From Oxyruncus cristatus (taxonomy: Eukaryota > Chordata > Aves > Passeriformes > Cotingidae): a stretch of DNA of 64,000 nucleotides. This document shows, one piece after another, positions 13,131 through 26,449 of this stretch (its first letter is position 1; every line of letters begins with the position of its first letter). Position numbers and translations under genes: made by a program. A model generated the notes under the pieces. It made no database searches and had not been told where the DNA came from. It worked only from the letters and a program-made list of their open reading frames with translations. The stretch is from NCBI GenBank assembly GCA_013399855.1, contig VXAY01012532.1, positions 1,382,815-1,446,814 on the forward strand, written 5' to 3'.

Positions 13131-16100
13131 TGACAAGGAGTGGAGACTCATATCAGACAGACAGTGCTTGATTCGGAACCATTTTCCAGTGTCAAATGTT
13201 CTAAATGAAGCTATTCTTTGAAGAAGTAAAATTTAAAATGAAATCTATAAGAGGGTATTACATGAGTTTGTTCTTTTTAAGAGTGACAGGAAAACATGCC
13301 AGCAGAGGGTATTTCTTTCAGAATTACACAAACAGAGTTAATAATTAATTGAATAAAGCAAAGCAGTCCTCAGTTCAGGTATTATGATAGAAGGCAAAAG
13401 GATACACAGCACTGGACCATTCATTTTCTTCACAGGTAATATGAATTCTGATAATAACCAAAGGTCTCAATTGCCAAAGTAGTAGTTTCAGTTAATCATC
13501 CAAAACCTACAACTTTAAAAAAAAGAACCAATGAGTTTAACTCTAGTGAAATTTTTTCAATGTAATAAAACCTTAAGATATGTAAAAATACAGATAGAGC
13601 AGAAAACACCATGCAGTTAATGTGGGGTATTTAAAAATGCATCCATTTTCATAAAAATACTAAATAATTTTTCCTCTATTTTTTCTTTTTTTTTTTTTTC
13701 TGGAAGATAGAAATAACTAGGTAAATCTTAAAAACAAATCAACAGAATCTCTAAGTCAGACATGTGCTGTACATGGAGGACCATATAGAAGCTGACCTAC
13801 ACAATTTGGTGTTGAAGACTGACAAAGATTGTCCTAGGATAGACAGTGATGGTGGAGCCTGCTGTGTGTTCTCTGTCTCATTAGATGACACGGAAATGAA
13901 CCACACTCAACAAGATAAAACAAGTCACATGAAACACAGGTTATCTGACTAAATCACTCACTTTGAATTTGGATTTGTGGTTCCTCATGTAGTGCCACAT
14001 CAAATTCAGAATTTACTATCAATGACTTGCAAAATTATGCCTCATTGATTATTTAAGCTTTTTTATTGCACTATTGTGCAAACAACTCCATGTCTTCTTC
14101 ACAGTAACTTTTATCATTCCTTGCACACTATGCACTTGCAATTTATAACCTCTGGGATGTTCAAGTCTTTTATTCATTAAAGGCATAAATTCTGCAAGCC
14201 TATAAGTAAATCCATATATTTAGACATGTATTTAGTTCTATTAAGTCAATACTTCAAAGTGATGTTTAAATGAAGCTCATACCCTAAGGGGTATTTTCGA
14301 ACCAGAGCTACAAATCCTGTCATAAATCCATTTCTTGCATGCAGACTTTCTTCCATTGTGTTTCAAATTGTACCAGACTAATGTATCTCTAAGCTGTATA
14401 GCCTGTGCTCAGCTGACAGCTAGAATTGCCTAACATGCACCCATGTCATTCACACACTAGTAATGTTCATGTGCACTGAGAGAGCAGTAAATTTCTTAGG
14501 TCAGGAAGCTTGCTTCCCTTCCTGCTCAAATACAGGAAGTACACAGGAAATAAAAACAGTCATTAATTTGAAAAGAAAAAAAAGGAAGGGGAAAGAAAGA
14601 AGGAAAAAAGAGCAATTTTCTGCCATTGAGGCTAAGGGCTGTGTAGTTTTAAAGGGAATATACGTGTTTGAGACTTTCAATTCCTCCTTGAAACCTGTGG
14701 AGTAAAATGTATTACCATCCTTTTGAGGTTTAGGTAAAAAACAGTAAAACTTATTATCTGATCCAGAGTTTTAAACTGTGACCTGGGAACCAAGGCTACT
14801 TTTGGGGGGAACAAATATGGTTCTGTTTTCTATTTTAACATTGATGATAAAACTTTAAAGTCATTTCCCTTGTTGATGTTAGTACAATGTAAATTTGTCT
14901 CCACATTTTTTACTTGACTGATTAAATTTCACAAAAAAAGATAGGTAATGGAATCCGATCTGTCAGGATTAGAATTTCCTAGTGGAACCATGGTGCTAAC
15001 TGTTTCTAGCACCAGAGCCGCACAAATTTCCTATCTAAGGATAGAATAAAACTAGATTGGTGGAAATAACTTGAGAGAGCTAGGTTTGAAAAATTCTGTG
15101 CATATTTCAGCTGGTTGATGAGAGTAGACATCATATGATCAGCTGTATGTTTTTCTGTGCCGACAGGCAAAAAATAACTTTTTCTGGGTTTAGTTCACTG
15201 GAATTTAGGAATTCTATTCCTGCTTTTTTTGGAATCCAAATATAAAACCATCTTCCTAAGAATTCTATTTGTTTTTCAGAAAATGAGAAAGAAATTCGGA
15301 AAAAGATGCTGTTCTTACTTGCAAACGAAAATTTCTGGTCAAAAGTGTAAATTTTTTTTAACCTAAAAGTCTCATCAGCAACATTTTTGATCTGTCACAG
15401 AAACCCTCACTGCAGTAACAGTTATCAGACAGTTGCTCTCTTAAATACTCAGGTTGATAATGCATTGATACCTTTAGTATTTCACAATTTTTGCTAATTC
15501 ACAGTTAGTATTTGCTGAATTGGACATCCTAAGAGAACATCTTTTCCCCTTGCAATTTTAACCCATGCACACTGTGTTTGGGACCCCACCTCCAAGAGGG
15601 CCAAGACAACAACAATATGAGCACTCCTATCTGAGCTCCATTTTTAGATTCCTGCAAACAATTACATTTTGACTATTATATCTGTTAACCCCATTTGGAA
15701 AGGATGGAGAACAGGTTTGTATGGCTTCTTCTGCACTGAAAACATTTATTATCAGAACATAAGAACCTGGGATGGCACCATGTTCATCTAATTATTTTGT
15801 GCTATTTCTGAACTCCTTTTAACCTCTGAAGTCTAGTGGAATCAGGAACAACCTTTTCTCTACGCATGTAGGCTATGACCTCTACAGTTTCAGACTTGCT
15901 TTTAGCTCAGCCAACAGCCTCCCATTTCATTAGCATGTTATTTCAGGCCGAACAGCACCTGGAAACTAGAGTTTTATAGACCAGCATCCCTCATCTGTAC
16001 ACAGAATATCGGCAATTCACTGCTGATGAAAAACGCTGTGACTCCTTCCCACGAGATTTTTATTTACTTGTTGCTGGAAATATGCTGCACGCCTGCTTGG

Positions 16101-19100
16101 TTGCCTGTTACTATACCCACAAACCAGTCCCATGCCTGTCCATTTTAACTTCATTTCCATCACAACTTCCTTCTATATGCTTTGGGTAAAATTAGCTTTC
16201 AGAAGCTACCCATACATTTGTCCATTTTGTAAATAACTATCTTTTGCTTTTTCTCTTTTCTCCCAACAGCAGCACCTTTGGTGTTATTTCTTTGGCCTTG
16301 AACCAGTTTCTGTCTCCTGCCAAGTGCCATAGATCCACAAAGTGCTTGTTCTGCAGTTGTAATTTTGCTGCTTCACATAAAAGAGCAGAGCTTGCTCTGG
16401 AGTCCTTACTATAAATAGAACAGAATTTTTCTTAGGTCTCCTACTGATCTGCCAGATTGATTGTATCTCTGCTAATCTGAATAGTGCATTTGCATTCTCC
16501 TTTTCTCTTAAAATCATGCTGTATAAATATTTTGCTTGATACTTCTGAAAGGTTATTTATATTGTTTTACATAGAAGAATATCTTTATTATGCCTAGATG
16601 TTTTAACCCTTAATTTTATGTTGAAACATTATTATACATACACATCACTTGTATACATACTTGAGCTATTTCAAGGTTAATTTTGATAAGGTGACCTTAA
16701 ACTACATTTTTTCCATTATTTTTTCATCTTTTCCAACTTTCTGAAGAACAGTCTTCAGAACATGTCAGTAAAACCAGGAAGGTATTTATCATTCACTTAA
16801 GTATAAAACCTTTTCTCTTTCCCTTATTCTCCCCTATAAATACCTTGAAAATGTTATTTTAAATTATAGATTAATATCCTGAATTTTAATATTAAAAAAA
16901 AATCCAAACTAGGTATCTCAGTGTGGAAAGGGAGAGAAATTTGGTTAAGAAGGCTTTCAGAAATAATATCCAATTCATTAAGAGAATAATAAAGAGTTGA
17001 TCACTGACGTGCTGATTTCGCTATTATGAAAAGAGGAAATCTATAGGTCTATTAAAAAAAGTGATTGACATCATAGCCTTAAATATTTACATAGTTTTCA
17101 AGTACATTTAAGTAGGATGTAATTTATTTTCTTTTGGAAGAAAACACTTGCAAATGCAAAGTTTACAATGGGAGAAATGAAATACAGCTGTAATTCGCAC
17201 CTACAGCTAGGATCCAATCCTGTTCAAAAGAAAGTGCCTGTACCTGTAATGAGCTGTTTTAATCTTCAGAGCAAATATATCAAATTTAAACCTTCAACTA
17301 ATTGCCCAGTAGAGTGCAAAAATTTGGAAAATAGCCCAGGAATAGGACACCTACTCCCCATTCCTTCCTCCAAGGTTTTTCAAATTATTATGCGTGTCTA
17401 AGATTTGCAGTCTTTTGAGGGAGAAAAGAGGACAGTAAGTATATTTTTGAATGCACAACAGATATTTGCTGTTGTGCTGATGTCTTATGACAGTCTGAAA
17501 CATTCCACAGCAGTTCTGATAGCACAGTCAGAGCTGACGCATGACATGCTGGATGGCAAATGTAGAGTGCCTAACCCTGGCACTGCTGCCAATAGAAACA
17601 GAAAGCAAACACACAATGGAAAACACAAATATCCAGAATTTACATGCTATTAACAGGAATATTTCCTCCATTTTGATACAACTCTCAGATTCTCAGCAAT
17701 TATTAGAATACTGCGCATAAGACAAGATAAGAACACAGGCAGGAAAAGTTGTTTTGCAAGCTTTGGCCAAAGGAGGCTCAGCATTAACCCTATATTCATT
17801 TATATATGTGGGTGCATCTATGAATCAATAGGAGCAGAGGTCATCTTGAAGAAAAAAAGGAAGGATAATACTTTTGCTGAACCAAGGAGAGGAAGTTAAT
17901 ATTTCTTTTTCAGGTAAGCACCAAGAAAGTTAATCACAGGTTGAGTATATTGTCTGATTACTCAGTCATTAAAAAAGCATTCATTACAAGTACCACCTCA
18001 CTGCAATGATTTCTGTTATTTGCATGTTATTTAGAAAATTTTACGGTGCTTTGCACTCACCCTGATTAGGGATGGGGATTCAGAAGGATATCAATGTTGT
18101 GCTGTCACTAAAAGTCAGACATGGAACATATTTCTGTAGTCTCACACAGATAGGTAAAACAGAAAGAGGATACAGATTCTCTAAGGTTATGAAGTGTGTC
18201 TTGATACAGAAGGGAATAGGAACAAGGGGCAATCATACAGGGTCGTCTGTGTTTGTTCGTAGATCTCAAAAACTGTCCTTCCCAATGCATGTGCTACTTG
18301 ATGCAGAAGAACCTTGGTTTATGAGAAACATTGTCTATACCCTAACTACCGTGAATTTGCCTCTGCAGTTGCTCATTAACACAAACAAAAAGCACTAAAT
18401 GTTTATGCAACATGAGCTTAAGTTCCAAAGTTTGTTTTTGTAGAGACCGACCTCTGGAAGAAGAGAACTTCACTGCACACTGTACAAAGAACTGCCAGTT
18501 ATTAGTCACATTTGATTTTACCTCTTGTGTGTTTACCAGCCAAATTAAATGTACATCTGCTACAAGTAATACTGCTTAAACCTTTGTAATGTGAAATCAC
18601 TCATATGCAACTTACATGGCAGCTTTTGCATGTCAGTAGAAGCTTACTGGAAAAAAATAGAGTCTTACGGAATGTAGAACTCATATCTATGCATAAAATA
18701 AGTGAATATTAAATATATGCATGAAGAAACACTGATGGTTTACAATATAGTCACAGAATTAAAGACACTTGCAAGATAGTGTCATATTCAAATATAATCT
18801 GCATATTCCCACTAGTATGTATTGGCGAAAGAACTAAAGAACAGTCTAGCATAGACATTTGCATATGTACAAACAAGGTCTGCTACAGATAAAGCCTTAG
18901 TTTAAAAGATGTCTCACTGAAGTTTAAGGATGTCAGCTTGAATCAAGGTTTCAGAATCCATCCAGTAGTGATTAACTCAGAAGCATGTGCAAAAGATAAC
19001 ATACTCTTTAAATATGATTTGGTAAGTAAATAATCTTTATATAAACACAAAAATATGTACCCACTGAAAAATTCAGTCTTTAATTACATTTTTTAAGAGT

Positions 19101-20024
19101 GTGATTCTATTATGCCTGGTTAAATTGTCACACTGTACCAATGTTTATTTCCAACACAGTCAATATAATATTTCTATAATTTAGAGAAATTGAATAAATT
19201 CACTGCTACCTCATTCTGGAGATGACTTAGTTTTTGACGTTAAAGTTTTGCATCTAGATATGTCGTTGAACATCCCGATGACAATACTGCCAAACAGCCA
19301 GGTAACAAAACTGATACTTACTAGTAGCTTTCTTAGTGAACACTGCTGGAAAGAAATTACTCATTAGACACTACCAGAATACAGCTTGCACTTCTTACCC
19401 ACTGTAGTGACAGCCATATGGTAGGCACTTTAAAAAAAAAAAAAGTATAGTTGATCCTAATAAATGATTTTTGGGCTACAAGAAAATACAGGCCTGGATA
19501 TGGATGAGAAGAGACACAAAATTTTGAAGGACAACTCAAATTTCCAGTGGGGACGTAAGGGAAAAAAATCAGAAATAGTTAAGAAATGGAGATAACCTTG
19601 GTTGAGAGAAGTCTTAGAGATTTAGATGACCATCTCTTGGAGATAGAAAGTAAGTAGGATTTTATACTCACAGACTGATGAGTAGGATATTGAACACACA
19701 TCATATGGGTAGTGCAGGTGCTCTTATTAATTCAGGGTAATACCCAGAGCACAGGAGCAACACAGATAGAATGAGTTTCTTGAGTAAAACCTCAGTCATT
19801 TTGCACAAACTGGTACAGATTTTGTGACACCTATCAGGGCAATACCACTGGCAGAACCACAATTGGCTTTCATGAACTATACTGCCTGTATATATTGGGG
19901 GTGATTTTCGCAATTGTATCTGTCCAAGAACACAGTGCAACCACATTGCTGATGGGACTGCGAGATGACTTTCTCAGGGTTTTCTTGTGAACACCATGAA
20001 TTACATTTTATTCCTGCCTAATTT
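13131..20024. other. No gene seen
   Basis: AT-rich unassigned sequence. The first few hundred bases may still belong to the decayed LINE. A purine-rich patch (GGAAGGGGAAAGAAAGAAGG) lies at 14572-14612 and A or T runs lie near 13680-13700 and 19429-19445. No gene, LTR or RNA was recognised. Confidence 0.45.
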
Positions 20025-20079
20025 AGAATCATAGAATGAAGTAGGTTGGAAAAGACCTCCAAGATATTCAAGTCCAACC

Positions 20080-20779
20080 CTTGATCCACTACCACCTATG
20101 GCACTAAGTGGCACATCCAGTCTCTTCTTAAAAATCTCCAGGGACGGAGAATCCACCACCTCCCTGGGCAGCCCATTCCAATGCCTGATTACTCCGCAAA
20201 AAATTTCTTCCTAATATCCAACTTAAGCCTCCCCTGGCACAGCTTAAGCCTGTGCCCTCTTTTCCTACTGCTCGTTGCCTGGGAGAAGAGACTGACACCA
20301 CCTGGCTACAACCTCCTTTCAGGGAGTTGTAGAGAGTGATGAGGTCTCCCCTGAGCCTCCTCTTCTCCAGGCTAAACAACCCCAGCTCTCTCAGCCTCTC
20401 CTCATAGGACTTGTGTTTAGGTTCCTTCATCAGCCTCATTGCCCTTCTCTGGACCTTCTCCAGCACCTCAATATCCCTCCTGAACTGAGGGGCCCAGAAC
20501 TGGACACAGCACTCCAGGTGTGGCCTCACCAGTGCTGAGTACAGGGGCAGAATCACTTCCCTGTTCCTGCTGGCCACACTGTTCCTGATCCAGGCCAGGA
20601 TGCCATTGGCCTTCTTGGCCACCTGGGCACACTGCTGGCTCATGTTCAGCTTCCTGTCAATCCAAACTCCCAGGTCCCTTTCTGCCTGGCTGCTCTCCAG
20701 CCACTCTGTGCCCAGCCTGTAGCACTGCAGGGGGTTGTTGTCCAAAGTACCATAGAATTTGCCCCAGGGTGAAAAAAAC
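20080..20779 (-). pseudogene. CR1 copy A ORF2, C-terminal reverse transcriptase end only
   Basis: The reading frame downstream of the deletion starts at [20 protein letters not shown] and continues through [52 protein letters not shown] and [20 protein letters not shown]. This is the thumb and connection region at the end of CR1 ORF2p. About 200 codons are free of stops, suggesting a moderately young insertion. After [14 protein letters not shown] the frame slips: the expected ending ('WNGLPREVV' type) is in another frame near 20190-20140. No palm motifs (FxDFSKAFD, YADD) and no endonuclease are present, so no enzyme could be made. Confidence 0.88.
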
Positions 20780-21716
20780 AAAATTCTGCTGGTGGCACCA
20801 ATCCTTTAGCCACCCATTGGTAAGATGTGTTTTCCTACTCCTCACCTCATTCATCCCTGCTACTGCAGGAACTGAGGTGAACACCACCTGTGCTCCTGTC
20901 CCATTAACTAATCGACCCAACACCTTGATATTCTTTTTAATTAGCCTGATACCTCTTTCATTAATGTCATCACTGCCAGCCTGGATCACCAGCAGTGGAT
21001 AATAATCAGAGGGCCAGATTAGCTCAGAGAGTCTCCTACTCATATCCCTCACCTGGGCCCCAGGAAGGCAGCAGACTTTCCTATGGGATGGGTCTAGTCA
21101 ACATATAGGGCTCTCAGTTCCCCTCAGAGGGGAGTCACCTACTACAATTACCTTTCTCTTTTTTCTTTATAGCTGTGGTTGTAATCAGTCTAGTAGATGG
21201 GGTACAACCAGGAGACCGTCCAGGCAGATCGTCTTCTTGACTGTCCTCTGCCTGACTCTTTGGATCCAGGGCCTCATACCTGTTCTTTCAGGACACCCGG
21301 GGAGGTGATGGGGGTTGGGAGGGGATTCTTTTACGTCTTTGATCAGGGACCTGTTTCCATTCCCCCTCATCTGTTTGCTTTGCTCCATCTGCCTGATGGC
21401 AGGAAAGGCAGGGCTTCACCGTCTCCAGCTGGGCTTCTTTTGGGGTCAAAACAGCATGACTCCACCAGTCTATTTCCCTTTCTCTCTCCCTAATACTTCT
21501 CAGCCTCTACACTTCTTCCTTGAGCTCTGCCACTAAGCAGAGCAAATCATTCACCTGCTCACACCATATGCAGGCGACTCTCACACTGTCCTCTGGTACT
21601 AATGCTGGGCTCAGACACTCTGTGCAGCCAGAGACCTGAGCAGCTGCGTCCTTCCTGGGGGTTCTGTCTGGGTTAGCACATTCCTCCTCAGAGCAGCAGC
21701 AACGGCTTTTGCTCAT
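20780..21716 (-). pseudogene. CR1 copy A ORF1 (zinc-knuckle-like + esterase), broken
   Basis: CR1 ORF1 proteins carry an N-terminal Cys motif, a short coiled-coil-like segment and an SGNH/GDSL-type esterase. Here translation from the ATG at 21716 gives MSKSRCCCSEEEC and then C-x2-C ... C-x2-C (GCTECL and ACIWCEQ) followed by a leucine-rich VAELKEEV segment. Downstream the esterase is readable: the GDS catalytic block is at 21140-21132, then LRGTE, CCLPGAQVRDM, SDYYPLLVIQAGSDD and GAQVVFTSVPAV. Defects: a stop just after VAELKEEV, a TGA at 21100-21098 where Arg (CGA) is expected, probably by CpG decay, and loss of the C-terminal part (including the catalytic His region) at the deletion junction after [10 protein letters not shown]. 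An open frame of 131 codons runs across the junction into ORF2 sequence in the wrong frame. Confidence 0.85.
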
Positions 21717-21995
21717 TTGGAAACCACTGTTGGGTCTAGTTGTACTATGGGGGAAAAAAAAAAAAAAAGAAAAAAGTACCCCACAGCCACTTCACAACCC
21801 ACCAGGCAGAGCTGGGAGAGTGGCTGTGCTCTTCCTGCATGAACTGCCTTGCCATGCCCCTGTTTGCCACACTCTGGGTTACCTGTCCTCCCTTGAGCAG
21901 TTTAAATCTCCTGACAACTACTTCGGCTCCACTCCCAGTTCAGATGCTTAGGCTTCACAGGGCAGCTGGTCTGAGCTGGGAGCATCAGCTTAGAT

Positions 21996-24900
21996 GAACT
22001 GGGTTCACATCAATACATGAACCAGTTTACATGAACACCTGCTGTAATATACAGATCCAGGCAGATATCGCTCTTCACTCTGCAGCAGATTTTTTTTACA
22101 AAATTATTTATTTCAGATCAGGGTTGGATGCAAAACAGTTACAGTCAGTATTAATTACGGGGGAATTTTGGACCCAGGAGCAAAACAGAAACAAGATAAT
22201 ATGACAGTAAATAAGCACATTTAATATGGTTCTTAAAGAATCAGAGTTTGTGACTGTGGTTCTGGTACAGATAGAGTGATTTTCTCAAGGGGTCAGCACT
22301 AATGTGGCAGCACTTAGTCCTACTGGCCTGTGATTAGCCAGGAGCTACATGGAAAGAAAAGAGCTTAATACAAAGGTTTGCTCCGCAGTTTTTTCAGAAC
22401 TCCTCAGGCAGAGGAGTGGGTAGTAGTAATCAAAAAGTTAGAAATTGTTTGAAGTGCAGTCTGCCAACGCAGAAAAGGCAGTAGGAAGGGATTAAGACCT
22501 GTTATATAATAAGGTAGCAGAAACTAGCAGGTGTTGCACTGTCACCCACACAAGCGCAGCTTGTTGCCCCACAGGCATTGTGGTTCTAACCAGCAAGGTG
22601 TGCAGGTGTTGTGGGTGTGTACACATGACAGGGATCTTGGGCCTATGAATGTGCTCAATGTGGGGCTCTGTCGCTATTTTCTGTGTGACAGGCCTCTCAG
22701 CACTACTATCTATATCTGCTCTTGTTTGGTCCTCTGGGTCTTCTGGGCTTTTTAAAGCTAGGTTCATTCACTATTTCAGTAGCATCCCTACTTCGGTTTT
22801 TTTTTTAATACTTCTCTGAGTATTAACATCATAATCAGATGCTGGCGTCATTTTGATCTTTTTAATCAAGGTTAACTTAAACATTTATTAACTTGTTAGC
22901 AAATGGTCATATAAAGACGTTAATTGCCTCAATTTCACTCTCAATAATACTGGTTGATCTACAAATATATCTGGCTGATATTTCAATTTAGAGATAATAA
23001 CATTTCATTTAGAGCAAAACAAAAAAAGAATCCGTCAGAGGCATGGGTCTGCAACCTAGGAGACACTTGAATATATCAAGCACACTCATTACAAGCCAGG
23101 TAAGTGAAAATCATTGTAACCTGATAGTGCAAAGATTTGGGATATCCACACAATAGAAAAATCTTGATATAGCTTAAGTTATCATTACAGATCATCTCAC
23201 TGAGACAAAAGCCTGGACATACATTCCAGTCCTTGTTTCAGCTTCTCTTCTACATAGGTGGAGATATTAAAGAGTCTTTTTTTCAGAAATCTGAGCTCTG
23301 TAAATTAGTTGCCTTAATACTGTGATCCTCCCATGTTTCCTTAATAATAGGTGAAGGATTTTTCACTTCAAAGTTGGTACATTACAGGATTTTAGGATAC
23401 AATTAATGTCTGAACAGCTACTTCTCAACAAACAGAGCCTGTCAACAGCTTGTTCTTTCAATCGAGAACACAAAGCAGGTATCTTTGTGTGTGTGTGTGT
23501 GTGTGTGTGTATTGTTTAGATATATATATACACATACATATAAATACGGATGGGTGAATGATTGGATGAATAGATAAATAGAAAGATGACTGATAAATAT
23601 CACCTGAGGTTATATATTCTACCTTTATTTTCTCTTAATCAGCCCAAACCACTATCAAGCTTTATACTTTCCTTTTCTAAGGTTGCTAGTCAGCAACTAT
23701 AGTTTTTCAATGTTTCTTGACTGTTATTCTTCCCAGTTACAGCTCAAAGAAGATAGTACACAAACCTTTTCATTTCTCTGATTTTGACCCTCAAAAATCA
23801 GAGAAGCACAAACTAATCTCCTAATGTAGCCCAGTTAAAGGTTCTTAGTGCAGGAGAACTTGCCAGTCATTTCTGTTCTGTTCCACTCTGTTCTACTCTA
23901 TCCTATTCCTCAGGATGGGCAGTTCTCCAGTTCTCCTTTAAGAAGATGCATCTTTCTGTTTTGAATGATAGTAAACATTGGGATATAGGGAGCTTAGTGG
24001 TCCTGCTCAAAGCTTACTTTACTTGGGACTGATTTGCTGAACTCAACTTGTTCAGGATCCTATTGGCTTGGATTACATTCTTTTTCCCCACAAACAATTC
24101 TCAGTTGCTGGAAAACAGGCTCATTAGCAAAGGTTCTTATTGGACCCAATCCTGCCAGACTGCTAGCTTTCAAGACTAGGAGATTCAGAAGTCAAAAAGA
24201 AAACATGAAGGGAAAAGGTTTCCCGTGTCTTTATCTAGTCGGAAGTAGAATTAATGGTAGTTTCCACTGCTACTTAAACAGAAGGAGCCCCACCAGTTAT
24301 AATACCATTACAGTTTTTCCTGAAAACTATCTTGCATCGGTCTTTTTGCAGAGGTTTGCCAAGACACACCTTCTGGAAGGAGCTGGATGGGAGTGTCTGG
24401 GACAAAATGCCTCATCAGGTAGTTGTGAACAGCAGGAAAATAAGTTACATCTTAGCTTGATATTTTCAATTTCATATTTCTATCTTGAAAAAACCTTAGA
24501 ATCTGAAGTCTCTAGATAAGCTTTTCTTTAGATAAGGAAAGAGATCTCTTTCCAGCTTTTTATCTACTGTACTAATGAAGCAAGGGTATTTACAGACACA
24601 ACTGCAAACCTGCTTAAGTACGGAGTATGAGAGCCCATCAATTCTGTTGTCTTTCCCTGCTGCCTGTATTTTATAAAGAACTTTACTAAGCTGGTATTTT
24701 TCTTAACCTCCTAAATACAAGGACTGAGAGAATATGACAGAAACCTGATTTCTCTGTTTTAAAAGTTATCCCGGTTTTCCCATCAGATCATTCATCCCCA
24801 AAGGAAAAGGTACAGTTTCATACATCAAATCCCACCCGTCAAATATAGACTGTATGGTAAACTGTGTAGCTGTCAGTTTTAAATTTTGCTTCTGAATTTT

Positions 24901-26157
24901 GTGCACTGGAGTACAACGATCAAAGAGGATGTGACAACTTAGGTGTAATGAGAAAGATTTCTTCCTTGTCTTTGTGCCAGAATTGCTCATAGAAAAAGTA
25001 GTATTGAGCACTTTCTAGAATAATTCTGTTCATATCTGTCTTCAGATTAGCTTTCACTGTCTCTTACACTCGGTTACACCTCCAGATGTCCAACCTTTGC
25101 TCCTTTCCCTTGAGTGGGGAATGGTCACACAAAGAACTACCAACTGAAATTCCAAGTGCATTGTACCCTTTTTATCTTTCATTGAGTAGAACAAAATATA
25201 GCCACATATAAAACCTATATAAATCATAAGGTTGCCTGAGGCTAGTTTTTTACTTTACTTTTTTTTCCCCTAATTTATCTTGCTTTTCAATGAGCATGCA
25301 CACTTCAAGGGATAGCCCGGGAAAAAAAGAGTAATTTTTTACCCATTATTTCTTTGATTTACACTGCACTATCTTCACTTTTCAGCTTCACTCTTTTGTG
25401 GATAAAATGGATAAAGTCTAAATTTATAAGGAGAGCAGATTAATTACAGAGATGTTTGGTCTCCATAGTAATGTTACATCCACGTTATTAGACATGAAAA
25501 ATCACAGGTAAATAATGCAGAAAAGACAAAACCCAGACTCTTGTCAATAATAATTCTTAACTCATCCTATTTTTTCATATGGTTTCTTTCAAAGAAAATT
25601 CTGCATTGTTCAAGCAATTCAATATTGCTAACACATTTGTGAGAGAAGCTTGAAATCTAATTGATGGATTGGTTAATTACAGTAAAATACAGACATGCTG
25701 ACTCATTTTTTTTTAAAGCCATTCTCTGGCAGAACACAACATTTAAGATGAAATGTAAGTTTAATGTATGTTATCTTGAGAAAAGAAAAAAGAAGTAACA
25801 ATACCCATCTTATCTGCCATTTGATACTTATTATCTGTGCATTACAATCTGCCCACTTATGCACGTTTGCCACTATTGCCCAAGTTGTCTTTTCTTTTAA
25901 CAAAATATGAGTCTGAATGTAACTTTTTATCCCATAGAAAAAAATCTGAAAGAATGAGCAGAATCAAAGAAATAAAATTCAATTATTCATTCACATTCAC
26001 ATTTACTGAAGATACGCTTTTGCCTGCCACAAGTAAAAAGAGGAAATTCACACAAAAGGAAGGTACATTTTGCTTAGATATCCAAATTCCTTCCAATCAC
26101 CTGCCACAACCACGTGCACTTTCATAACACTACAATACATATAAGTATATAAGGGTC
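21996..26157. other. No gene seen; GT and TA microsatellites inside
   Basis: Unassigned sequence. The part at 22090-22780 is somewhat GC-richer and could be an old retroelement piece, but I cannot name it. The interval 22830-22995 is rich in TTAAT/TAATAA-like words. A 161-codon open frame at 24034-24519 (+) has no recognisable domain and is within what chance gives for this length and composition. Confidence 0.4.
23486..23531 (+). repeat. Microsatellite (TG)n then (TA)n
   Basis: Twelve or so uninterrupted TG units at 23486-23510, then a short spacer and TATATATATACACATACATA. A likely polymorphic dinucleotide array. Confidence 0.9.
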
Positions 26158-26449
26158 TGTGCGGTGAAAATCCCTCACTCAGCACCCTTTGTGACAAGTG
26201 AATCCACAGGAGATAGACTTTGTCCAGGCAGAACTGTCTTGTAACTTTATTACTCCATTTATATACAGAATAAGGGTCTGAGCTACCAAGCCAGGCCAGG
26301 TGTTACTTCTCTGCACACATTCCACGCAGACACTCCCATGGCTGCCTTCAGACACAAAGAACAACCATGCTTCAAGCAACTTTCCGGCTTGACCTTGTGA
26401 TTCTTTCCACACACACACTAATCTTAGCTCTGTCCTGCTCAGGACCACA
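26158..26449 (-). mobile_element. Compact solo LTR of an endogenous retrovirus
   Basis: Read on the minus strand, the segment begins TGTGGTCC and ends CCGCACA, giving an imperfect inverted TGTG/CACA terminus. It contains a TATA-type box (GTATATAAA, plus-strand 26258-26266) followed closely by AATAAAG (plus 26251-26245) and then about 90 bases to the end, the order of a short U3-R-U5. No gag, pol or env sequence flanks it, so it is a solo LTR. Length is about 292 bp. No clear target-site duplication is visible (AGGGTC against ATATTT), so the ends may be off or the site may have recombined. The retroviral class is not determined from sequence alone. Confidence 0.68.

Larger units (their letters stand above)
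20025..21995 (-). mobile_element. CR1 LINE copy A, internally deleted
   Basis: On the minus strand this reads as a CR1 retrotransposon: a 5' UTR-like segment (about 21995 to 21717), ORF1 with a Cys-rich N-terminus and an esterase domain, then directly the C-terminal part of ORF2, a 3' UTR and the tail ATTCTATGATTCT at 20037-20025. The tail is the CR1 3' signature, and it fixes the orientation. At about 1.97 kb the copy is less than half of a full-length CR1 (about 4.5 kb as generally described). The missing sequence is internal: the end of ORF1, the endonuclease and most of the reverse transcriptase are absent. The 5' part shares short blocks with the equivalent part of copy B (GCATGGCA and GCAGTTCA with the same flanks), which supports calling it CR1 5' UTR. 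An A-rich tract (21751-21776) interrupts it. The 5' limit is uncertain by tens of bases. Confidence 0.88.

Noticed and set aside
24034..24519. 161-codon open frame on the plus strand, the longest outside recognised repeats
   Set aside because: No domain, signal peptide or family resemblance. A frame of this length is about what chance gives once in 64 kb of this composition.
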